10,390 nucleotides of DNA from contig UQXG01000078.1 in assembly GCA_900544945.1 (NCBI GenBank), forward strand, positions 1 through 10,390. Reading direction: 5' to 3'. This document shows, in pieces, positions 1 through 5,639 of the stretch; position 1 is the stretch's first letter; each line of letters opens with the position of its first letter. The translations under genes were made by a program, and so were the position numbers. The stretch comes from an uncultured Eubacteriales bacterium (lineage in GTDB: Bacteria > Bacillota > Clostridia > Oscillospirales > Oscillospiraceae). The notes below the pieces were generated by a model. The model saw nothing but the letters and a program-made list of their open reading frames with translations, was not told the origin of the DNA and did no database searches.

Positions 1-55
1 CAGGCGGAAAATCCCTCGCCGTTGGTCATATTCCCGGTTTTCAGATAGACCCTAA
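1..55. mobile_element. Partial MITE-like inverted-repeat element (right end)
   Basis: These 55 bases align without gaps to the right end of the complete element at 8194-8359 (bases 8305-8359). I count 5 mismatches, four of them clustered at 22-25. It ends in the same terminal repeat (CGGTTTTCAGATAGACCC then TAA). The rest of the copy lies off the left edge; about 111 more bases would be expected there. No coding sequence is present. It is probably a non-autonomous transposable element or a dispersed intergenic repeat. Confidence 0.8.
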
Positions 56-83
56 GATAACGAAGTTCCTTCTGAGTAACTCA

Positions 84-113
84 AAAGCCAGAAAGCTTTC
101 GCTTTCTGGCTTT
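84..113 (-). terminator. Intrinsic terminator downstream of the DUF975 gene
   Basis: A perfect 13-bp stem (84-96 with 101-113) encloses a 4-base loop. Read on the minus strand, the stem AAAGCCAGAAAGC is closed by a GAAA tetraloop and its 3' arm runs into TTTT, the form of a rho-independent terminator. It lies 67 bases past the stop of the minus-strand gene ending at 180. On the plus strand the following tract is only TTT then GG, so termination that way should be weaker. Confidence 0.75.
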
Positions 114-179
114 GGTGACTTCTATATTGTTTCTGAAGCTGGCTTTTGGGGTGCGTTACGCTCTTTCCGCCAAACTCGA

Positions 180-893
180 TCAGAACTCCACCGGGGGCAC
201 ATAGTCTGCCTGGGGCTGGGCGCCCTTTTTCAGGTTCTCGTAGAACACGGCGGTGGCGGCATTCCGGTAGGGGTTCAGGAACAGATGGCCGATGCCCAGG
301 GTCAGGCCGCTGAGAAGTTCCCAGCCGATAAAGGTCAGCTGAAGCAGAAACAAGTCCATCTTGTGGCCGTCCATCATGGTTTTGGAAGCGTCGATAGCAG
401 CGGACGCGGTCATTTCCGGATGCTCGGCCAGAATGAAGGGGGTCATGGCGTAGCTGTAGCTCTTCACGACCCCGGGGATCACCAGCAGCAGCGACCACAG
501 GATGACGTACAGCGTCCGCAGGAAGCTCTGGGCAAAGCCGGTGCCGAACCGGTCGAACTGGCTGAACAGCACGTCAAAGGTCAAAGGCTCCCCCCGGTAC
601 TGCCGGAGAAGGAACTCCGCGTGACCCAGCGCGACGGTACCGCCCACCAGGAAGGTCAGAAGCCCCCAGATGCCAACGCCGGAGAGTACAGGCACGAGGA
701 TCGTCCGCAGAAGCGCGGGCAGCTCGCCCCTACCGTTTGAGGCGTAATTCAAGATGTAGCGGAAAGTGTCGCCGCCGGTAATGTCCATGGCCATGCCGCC
801 CAGCAGAGCGGCTACCAGTGTGACACCGACGGAAATTCCCCAATTGCCCCTTAGGTTTTCCCGGGCGGCTTTTCGCATATCAGACTCGGTCAT
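180..893 (-). CDS. DUF975 family integral membrane protein
   Basis: This 237-residue protein resembles the DUF975 family (PF06161), polytopic membrane proteins common in Firmicutes and of unknown function. Hydrophobic stretches fall near residues 19-36, 62-86, 122-142 and 182-204. The central segment around 134-180 (VIPGV, then SYAMTPFILAE, then a SKxMMxGHK-like stretch) is the typical signature. The start is supported by a strong AAGGAGGA ribosome binding site at 901-908. It follows the upstream G3E GTPase gene by only 44 bases with no terminator visible between them, so it is probably the last gene of that operon. It is followed by the hairpin at 84-113. A role in metal handling is only a guess from context; the family assignment is much firmer than any function. 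Confidence 0.85.
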   Translation of the reverse strand: MTESDMRKAARENLRGNWGISVGVTLVAALLGGMAMDITGGDTFRYILNYASNGRGELPALLRTILVPVLSGVGIWGLLTFLVGGTVALGHAEFLLRQYRGEPLTFDVLFSQFDRFGTGFAQSFLRTLYVILWSLLLVIPGVVKSYSYAMTPFILAEHPEMTASAAIDASKTMMDGHKMDLFLLQLTFIGWELLSGLTLGIGHLFLNPYRNAATAVFYENLKKGAQPQADYVPPVEF

Positions 894-937
894 AGTGTGT
901 TCCTCCTTGTTCTATCTGTATTCAGAAAGAGGTTGCT

Positions 938-1882
938 TCAGAAGGTGGCGACATCGGGGTCGGCGGGCTGAGCGCCGGCAGTGACCTCGACGGCGGTGAG
1001 CACAGGGCCTACGTCACCCTTGTACAAGGGATGCTTTTCGGCACTAACCTTGGCGGTGACCATGACCCAATCCCGGCTTTTCAGCTGGGCGGCTCCGTCA
1101 TACCGGCAGGGAATGCCGCAGAACTGAATGTCCTCCACGCAGCAGGTCATGACGAACCGACCCGGAGCGAACATACCGTTCTTGTCCCGGCGGAGCATGG
1201 CTACCTGCCCCTTGAACCGGACGGTTTTGCCGTCGTACTTCTGAGGCTCCTCGGTGACATCCCGGTACCACAGGGCGAAGTCCTCGTCCTTGATCTCCAC
1301 AATGGGAGCGTTGATGTCAAAGGGCAGGGGATCCTGAATCTGATCGAATTCCGTAGTGCCGTCGGTGTAGTCGTAGAGAATGTCGATTTTCCGGGAGGCG
1401 GCCCGAGCCAGCTTGTGGAAGGGCATCACATCCTGCCCCTTTTCCAGCCGATTGAAGACCACCATCTGAGCGCCTACCAGCTTGTCCATGACCAGATTGC
1501 GCATGTTGGCGTTGAAGGCCATAATGGTGGTGGAGTCGGCGAACATGATCTCCTGGGCAATGGCCCAGTTCTCCGGAAAACGCATGTAGAGGTCTCCCAC
1601 CTGCTGCATTCCGTTCAGCTCCGCCACCACCCGCTCGGCCTTGTACTTTTTCTGCAAGGCCAGAAGTTCCTTGGTGGTGACGGTCTGCTGATCCAGAACC
1701 TCAATATAGACGTTCTGGGAAGGGTAGGTGGAAAGGTCGTATTCCTCCTCACCCTCTTCAAACAGCAGCAGAAGGGTCTTCTCCCCGGCATTGAACCGGG
1801 GATCCTCCAGAGTTTCCTGGATGAATTTTGTTTTTCCGGAATCCAGGAAGCCGGTAAAGGCGTAAACAGGAATCTGCTGCAT
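938..1882 (-). CDS. G3E family GTPase with a fused DUF1980-like C-terminal domain
   Basis: This 314-residue protein has an N-terminal G3E (CobW/HypB-type) P-loop domain with Walker A GFLDSGKT at 11-18. It lacks the CxCC metal motif of its neighbour, and the guanine-specificity motif is degenerate (FNRLE near 143-147). Residues about 205-300 resemble the C-terminal domain of YcgQ/TIGR03943 proteins (DUF1980): a 'YDGKTVRFKGQV' strand, 'RFVMTCC' at 242-248 and a final 'WVMVTAKV' strand. C247, C248, C255 and C259 could bind metal. The start lies 2 bases after the stop of the upstream CobW gene, preceded by only a weak GGGGTG site, so translation is probably coupled. Inference: a cytoplasmic partner of the His-rich GTPase in metal, probably zinc, delivery. 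The GTPase call is strong, the C-terminal domain call fairly strong, the substrate unknown. Confidence 0.85.
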   Translation of the reverse strand: MQQIPVYAFTGFLDSGKTKFIQETLEDPRFNAGEKTLLLLFEEGEEEYDLSTYPSQNVYIEVLDQQTVTTKELLALQKKYKAERVVAELNGMQQVGDLYMRFPENWAIAQEIMFADSTTIMAFNANMRNLVMDKLVGAQMVVFNRLEKGQDVMPFHKLARAASRKIDILYDYTDGTTEFDQIQDPLPFDINAPIVEIKDEDFALWYRDVTEEPQKYDGKTVRFKGQVAMLRRDKNGMFAPGRFVMTCCVEDIQFCGIPCRYDGAAQLKSRDWVMVTAKVSAEKHPLYKGDVGPVLTAVEVTAGAQPADPDVATF

Positions 1883-1884
1883 AC

Positions 1885-3018
1885 TTACACCCCAAACAGC
1901 TGGGCAATGGCCTGCTCATCCAGCTTGGAGCCGATGACGCACAGCTTGCCGGTGATATCCGGGCTTCCCAGACGGACGTTGGTCTCTTCGGGCACATAGT
2001 CGAAGTAGATCCAGCTGCCGTCGGCGGCAGGCAGAATGCCCTTGGCCCGGAGAATCATGCCGTACTTGCCGGAATCCAGAGCATGCAGAGCCTTCTCCAC
2101 GGTTTCCTTGTCAAATTTCCGGGCAGTCTCCACGCCCCAGGAGGTGAATACCTCGTCGGCGTCGTGGTCATGGTGGTGGTGATGATGCTCATGGTCATGA
2201 TCGTGGCAGCCGCAGGTGCAGTTTTCGTCATGCTCGTGATGATGGTGCTCGTGCGCTTCCTCCTCGTCATGGTCGTGATGATGGTGATGCTCGTGCTCGT
2301 CTTCATCCTCATCATCGTGGTGATGATGGTGGCCGCAGCAGCAGCCGTCCTCATCCTCGTCATGGTCGTGATGGTGATGATGCTCGTGCTCGTGCACCAG
2401 CTGGGCAAGCTCGTTGGCCAGAGTGGACTGACCCTCCATGGCGGCGGTCAGCTGCTCGCCGGTGAGCTCCGCCCAGGGGGTGGTGACGATGACGGCCTTG
2501 TCATTGTGCTCCCGAAGCATGGCAACGGCGGCGTCCAGCTTGGCCTGGGGAATGGAATCGGTTCGGGACAGGACGATGGTGGAGGCGGTCTCCACCTGGT
2601 TGTTGTAGAACTCACCGAAGTTCTTCATATAGACCTTGACCTTGCCCGCGTCTACCACGGCTACGGTGTAGCCCAGGGTCACTTCCTCATTCATGACCTT
2701 CTTCACCGCACCGATGACATCGGACAGCTTGCCCACGCCGGAGGGTTCGATGAGAATCCGGTCGGGGTGGTACTGCTCGATAACATTGGTCAGCGCCTTG
2801 CCGAAGTCGCCCACCAGGGAGCAGCAGATGCAGCCGGAGTTCATCTCGGTGATCTGAATGCCCGCGTCCTGCAAAAAGCCGCCGTCAATGCCGATTTCGC
2901 CGAATTCGTTCTCGATCAGCACGATCTTCTGACCCTTGTAGGCCTCGGAAATCAGCTTCTTGATCAGGGTAGTCTTGCCGGCTCCCAGGAAGCCGGAGTA
3001 AATGTCAATTTTCGTCAT
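1885..3018 (-). CDS. CobW-type G3E GTPase, His-rich metallochaperone
   Basis: This 377-residue protein is a G3E GTPase of the CobW/YeiR/ZNG1 group, which use GTP hydrolysis to insert or deliver metal ions. Visible motifs are Walker A GFLGAGKTT at 9-17, ENEFGE at 36-41, the CxCC metal site (GCICC) at 62-66, EPSGVG at 91-96 and SRTD at 151-154 in the NKxD position. A very long acidic His-rich insert covers roughly 209-285, with about 36 His plus Cys groups CCC (226-228) and CTCGC (267-271). A CobW C-terminal domain follows (about 292-376). The ATG has a good ribosome binding site (AAAGGTGAG) and a TATAAT 72 bases upstream. It heads an operon with a second G3E protein and a DUF975 protein. Zinc is the likeliest cargo, but cobalt or nickel cannot be excluded. 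Confidence 0.92.
   Translation of the reverse strand: MTKIDIYSGFLGAGKTTLIKKLISEAYKGQKIVLIENEFGEIGIDGGFLQDAGIQITEMNSGCICCSLVGDFGKALTNVIEQYHPDRILIEPSGVGKLSDVIGAVKKVMNEEVTLGYTVAVVDAGKVKVYMKNFGEFYNNQVETASTIVLSRTDSIPQAKLDAAVAMLREHNDKAVIVTTPWAELTGEQLTAAMEGQSTLANELAQLVHEHEHHHHHDHDEDEDGCCCGHHHHHDDEDEDEHEHHHHHDHDEEEAHEHHHHEHDENCTCGCHDHDHEHHHHHHDHDADEVFTSWGVETARKFDKETVEKALHALDSGKYGMILRAKGILPAADGSWIYFDYVPEETNVRLGSPDITGKLCVIGSKLDEQAIAQLFGV
2164..2394 (-). repeat. Low-complexity tract encoding the His/Asp/Glu/Cys-rich insert
   Basis: About 230 bases are built almost only from CAC/CAT, GAC/GAT and GAG/GAA codons, so the plus strand reads as ATGRTG-like triplets. The tract stays in frame and encodes residues 209-285 of the CobW-type GTPase. 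It creates long false open frames on both strands (Met/Val-rich or Thr/Ile/Met-rich). Such triplet-like tracts can change length by slippage, so its size may vary between strains. Confidence 0.85.
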
Positions 3019-3089
3019 AATAATCTCACCTTTCCAAATGCTTCAGGCGACACCGCGCAAGGCGGCACTGCCCTTATTTTCAACATAAT

Positions 3090-3095
3090 ATTATA
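3090..3095 (-). promoter_or_regulatory. -10 element of the G3E GTPase operon
   Basis: On the minus strand this reads TATAAT, a perfect sigma-A -10 hexamer, 72 bases before the ATG at 3018. No convincing -35 box is found 16-18 bases upstream; that region holds CAAACA/AAACAT. A 10-bp perfect palindrome, ATAATATTAT, at 3085-3094 overlaps the -10. A weak -35 plus an overlapping palindrome would suit a regulated promoter, but no transcription factor can be assigned. Confidence 0.55.
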
Positions 3096-3103
3096 GCGCG
3101 TTT

Positions 3104-3143
3104 TCCGGGAAAATGTTTGAAATTGGTGTTAACTTTTCCCGGA
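3104..3143. repeat. Inverted repeat at the 3' end of the dipeptidase gene
   Basis: TCCGGGAAAA (3104-3113) and TTTTCCCGGA (3134-3143) form a perfect 10-bp inverted repeat around a 20-base loop. The repeat includes the last codons of the minus-strand dipeptidase gene (stop at 3129-3131) and the -35 area of the next promoter. No U-tract follows in either direction, so it is not a standard intrinsic terminator. It may be an mRNA 3' stabilising stem or incidental. Confidence 0.5.
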
Positions 3144-3833
3144 CGGCGTGAAATTCTCCTCGATGGGGTACTCGTCCTCGTCGGCAAAGTGCCACCATTC
3201 CCGTTTGTATCCCACAAAGCCGTGCTTTTCCATGAGGATTTCCAGCAGCTGGGCGTGCTGGGCGGCATCCTTGGTGCAGTCGGAATAGTCCCGGTCGGCC
3301 TTTTCGGAGAAATCGTCAAAGCCCGTGGGCATTTCCACGGCGCTTCCGTCGGCGGATACCAGAGTCAGGTCTACGGTGTTGCCCCGGCAGTGGGGGCTCA
3401 GGCCGTTTGCGGGATTGGAAACATAGGCGGAATTTGGGTAAACCTCCCAGAGCTTTTTCTGGGCAGCCACCGGCCGGAAGCCGTCCCAGATTTTGAGGGT
3501 CAGCCCCAGTTGGGCCAGATCATCGCTGACGGCCTTCAGCTTTTTCACCGTGCCGTAGCGCAGCCAGGCGTCGGTAAAATCGTAGATTACCGTGCCGGTG
3601 AAATTCTCCGTAGTGGCGTAGGGAAGCGCCTGGTAGGCTTCCGGAATATAGTCCAGAATCCGGACGAAATCCCCATCCTCCGGTTCCGGCGGGGTGGTCG
3701 GTATCGTTTCCACCGGATAGGTGTATATGACTGCCGGGGGCTGGGTCGTTTCCCGGGTTTCCTCCGGCACCCGGGCGCAGCCGCCCAGAAGCAGCACCCC
3801 GGCCAAAATGCCTGCAAGCCATTGCGTTTTCAT
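3129..3833 (-). CDS. VanX-type D-Ala-D-Ala dipeptidase lipoprotein (peptidase M15)
   Basis: This 234-residue protein matches the M15D peptidases, zinc enzymes that cleave D-Ala-D-Ala. Visible residues are the transition-state Arg in DGFRP (R120), zinc ligands in SPHCRGNTVD (H148, D155), and the catalytic Glu and third ligand in EWWH (E212, H215). Residues 1-19 are a lipoprotein signal ending in LLGGC, so the mature protein should be anchored through C19 on the outer membrane face. The ATG at 3833 was chosen over the upstream in-frame ATG at 3932 because GGGAGG lies just before it and the signal peptide then starts at residue 1. It overlaps the LysR stop as ATGA, implying translational coupling. 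No vanH/vanA-like ligase is nearby, so a wall-turnover role is more likely than glycopeptide resistance. Confidence 0.88.
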   Translation of the reverse strand: MKTQWLAGILAGVLLLGGCARVPEETRETTQPPAVIYTYPVETIPTTPPEPEDGDFVRILDYIPEAYQALPYATTENFTGTVIYDFTDAWLRYGTVKKLKAVSDDLAQLGLTLKIWDGFRPVAAQKKLWEVYPNSAYVSNPANGLSPHCRGNTVDLTLVSADGSAVEMPTGFDDFSEKADRDYSDCTKDAAQHAQLLEILMEKHGFVGYKREWWHFADEDEYPIEENFTPSGKS

Positions 3834-4729
3834 GATGTGCCTCCCAGCAGACGGACGGTTTTCAGATGATCGATCATGGCTCCCATGGGGGCGGACAGCC
3901 ATTTTTCCCGGCGGTAGAGCAGCTGTTTCCACACCACCACATGCAGCCCCGGCACATTCAGCCTGGTCAGTCTGCCCTGACGAACCATATCCTCGGTCAC
4001 ATAGTCCGGCAGGAAGGAAAGCCCCATGTTCTGCCCCACCAGGGTACAGATCACGTCCGCCTGACCGGTTTCCAGCACCGGGCGGATTTCCAGGGAGCTT
4101 CTGGCCAGCTGCTCGTCCATAAGTCGGCGGTAGCTCATGCCCTTCTCCGTCAGCAGGAAGGGCTCTTCCAGAAGCTGCCGGATCTCCACCCGGTTCAGGC
4201 TTGCCAGGGGATGGGCGGGGGAGGCCACAAAGTGCACCCCGATTTCCTCCTCATCGGCGATGACGTAGTTGGTGTCGTAAACGTGGTCGTCCATGGTGCA
4301 CAGCATATCCACCTCGTTGTGATCCAGCTTATCCAGAAGCGCCGTGGTGTCGGTGGTGGTGACGTAAAGGGATACCTTAGGATAGGTTTGCCGGAACCGG
4401 GCAAACTGGGAGGCAATCAGGGGCTGGCACAGAGAATCCGCCATGCCCAGCCGCAGAATGCCGGCCGGCTCCCGGTGACCGGTGCTGCTGAGGAGCATTT
4501 CCTGGCAGCTGCGGCAAATCTGCTGGGCATAGTTCAGTACGTCCCGGCCGGTATCCGTCAGGGTGACGGTGTGACCAATCCGGTCAAAGAGCTGAGTGCC
4601 CATTTCCTTTTCCAGCTGCTTGATCTGGAAGGAGATGGTGGGCTGGGAATAGCCCAGCTTCTCGCCTGCCCGGGTGAAGCTGCCCAGCTCCGCCACCTCG
4701 ATAAAAATGTTCAGACTGCGAAGATCCAT
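3830..4729 (-). CDS. LysR-type transcriptional regulator
   Basis: The 299-residue length is normal for LysR regulators. The N-terminal winged helix-turn-helix is at about 1-60: LNIFIEVAELGSFTRAGEKL, then SQPTISFQIKQLE and GTQLFDR. A linker helix and a periplasmic-binding-like effector domain (about 90-295) follow. The start has a GGGAGG ribosome binding site and a near-perfect promoter (4760-4787). The gene is divergent from cutC and its stop overlaps the start of the dipeptidase gene. LysR proteins usually control their own operon and a divergent target, so cutC and the dipeptidase are the natural candidates. The effector cannot be read from sequence. Confidence 0.93.
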   Translation of the reverse strand: MDLRSLNIFIEVAELGSFTRAGEKLGYSQPTISFQIKQLEKEMGTQLFDRIGHTVTLTDTGRDVLNYAQQICRSCQEMLLSSTGHREPAGILRLGMADSLCQPLIASQFARFRQTYPKVSLYVTTTDTTALLDKLDHNEVDMLCTMDDHVYDTNYVIADEEEIGVHFVASPAHPLASLNRVEIRQLLEEPFLLTEKGMSYRRLMDEQLARSSLEIRPVLETGQADVICTLVGQNMGLSFLPDYVTEDMVRQGRLTRLNVPGLHVVVWKQLLYRREKWLSAPMGAMIDHLKTVRLLGGTS

Positions 4730-4759
4730 GGAAGCCTCCCGTTTTGCGTAGTTGATTCT

Positions 4760-4787
4760 ATTATACCCGGCAGGCCAAATCTGTCAA
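4760..4787 (-). promoter_or_regulatory. Sigma-A promoter of the LysR/dipeptidase operon
   Basis: On the minus strand TTGACA (4782-4787) is followed after 16 bases by TATAAT (4760-4765). Both hexamers are perfect; the spacing is one short of the optimum. The -10 lies about 30 bases before the LysR ATG, giving a short leader. Confidence 0.85.
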
Positions 4788-4802
4788 GCCGGGACTTGAC
4801 AG
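4781..4802. promoter_or_regulatory. Palindrome joining the back-to-back -35 boxes (possible operator)
   Basis: CTGTCAAG (4781-4788) and CTTGACAG (4795-4802) form a perfect 8-bp inverted repeat with a 6-base centre (CCGGGA). Each arm contains the -35 hexamer of one of the two divergent promoters. A protein bound here would contact both promoters at once, so it is a candidate operator for the adjacent LysR regulator. Part of the symmetry follows simply from two TTGACA boxes lying back to back. Confidence 0.5.
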
Positions 4803-4823
4803 GGGAAGGTTTTGGATGATAAA
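4796..4823 (+). promoter_or_regulatory. Promoter of cutC
   Basis: A perfect TTGACA (4796-4801) is followed after 16 bases by GATAAA (4818-4823), a reasonable -10 element. The start codon lies 23 bases further on, with AGGAGG (4834-4839) between. Confidence 0.65.
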
Positions 4824-4846
4824 CTGGGGAAAAAGGAGGGAAAACC

Positions 4847-5596
4847 ATGGAAAAAATACTGGAAGTTTGCGTAGATTCCTACGCCTCCGCCATGGCGGCC
4901 ATCCAGGGCGGGGCAGACCGACTGGAACTTTGCAGCGCGCTGAGCGTGGGAGGCCTGACCCCGAGCGCCGCGCTGGTGCACCAGATTCGCCTGGTAAGCG
5001 ACATCCGGGTGCGCTGCCTGATGCGTCCCCGGGCGGGAGATTTTCTGTATACGAAGGAAGAAATTTCGCAGATGGTCTCGGAAATGGAGGCCTTGAAGGC
5101 CGCCGGAACGAGCGGCTTCGTCATCGGCTGCCTGACCCCGGAGGGGGAGCTGGATGAAATTGCCATGGCACCGCTCCTGAAGGCCGCCCAGGGCTTTGAC
5201 CTGACGCTCCACCGGTGTATCGATGTGTCCTGGAATTTGGGGGAAACTTATCAAAAGGCGGCTGGTCTGGGTTTTGACACGGTGCTCACCAGCGGCGGGG
5301 CAGGGAAGTGCCTGGATGGCATGGCGGAAATCGGGAAGCTTCTGGCTTTTCAGAAGGAAACCGGCGGCCCCCAGGTGCTCATCGGCGCGGGGGTGAACGC
5401 CCGGGTGATCGAGACTTTCCGGGAAGCATTTCCCCAGGCGGAGGCCTTCCACATGAGCGGCAAAAAGGAAGTGGAAAGCGGCATGGTGTTCCGTCGGAAA
5501 GGCGTGCCAATGGGTGCTCCGGGGCTGGACGAATGGCACATTCCGGTAACGGATCAGAATGAAATCAGACAGGCAAAAGAGGCTTTATACAGATAA
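4847..5596 (+). CDS. cutC: CutC family protein (copper homeostasis family)
   Basis: This 249-residue protein is a complete CutC (PF03932) TIM-barrel protein. Family motifs are GGADRLELC at 21-29, GGLTPS at 35-40, MRPRAGDF at 59-66, LHR at 121-123, LTSGG at 147-151 and GAGVN at 180-184. CutC was first linked to copper tolerance in E. coli, but its direct role in copper binding has been questioned and its enzymatic activity remains unsettled. It is expected in the cytoplasm. AGGAGG lies 7 bases before the ATG. The gene is a single transcription unit between its own promoter and a strong hairpin terminator, and is divergent from a LysR gene that may control it. Confidence 0.93.
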   Translation: MEKILEVCVDSYASAMAAIQGGADRLELCSALSVGGLTPSAALVHQIRLVSDIRVRCLMRPRAGDFLYTKEEISQMVSEMEALKAAGTSGFVIGCLTPEGELDEIAMAPLLKAAQGFDLTLHRCIDVSWNLGETYQKAAGLGFDTVLTSGGAGKCLDGMAEIGKLLAFQKETGGPQVLIGAGVNARVIETFREAFPQAEAFHMSGKKEVESGMVFRRKGVPMGAPGLDEWHIPVTDQNEIRQAKEALYR

Positions 5597-5632
5597 AAAT
5601 CTCCGGGTTTCCTTGGAAACCCGGAGATTTTT
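5595..5632. terminator. Bidirectional intrinsic terminator between cutC and the permease
   Basis: The 18-base arms 5595-5612 and 5615-5632 are perfectly complementary. The stem has a GC-rich core (CTCCGGG/CCCGGAG), flanked by AAAAA on the left and TTTTT on the right, so each strand's RNA ends in a U-tract. It starts inside the cutC stop codon and ends 7 bases before the stop of the convergent permease gene. It should terminate both. Confidence 0.95.
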
Positions 5633-5639
5633 CCGAAAT

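Noticed and set aside
1031..1999. Plus-strand open frame of 322 codons over the second G3E GTPase
   Set aside because: Antisense to a recognisable GTPase, with no start signal and no family resemblance.
2083..3096. Plus-strand open frame rich in Met and Val over the CobW gene
   Set aside because: Its apparent membrane-like Val/Met stretch is the reverse reading of His/Asp/Glu codons in the His-rich insert.
3129..3833. Vancomycin resistance locus
   Set aside because: Only a VanX-like peptidase is present, as a predicted lipoprotein; no vanH, vanA/B ligase or VanRS two-component genes adjoin it.
3866..4819. Plus-strand open frame of 317 codons over the LysR gene
   Set aside because: Antisense shadow; the LysR helix-turn-helix on the other strand is unmistakable.
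4784..5539. Minus-strand open frame over cutC
   Set aside because: Shadow of cutC, whose family motifs, ribosome binding site and promoter are all on the plus strand.
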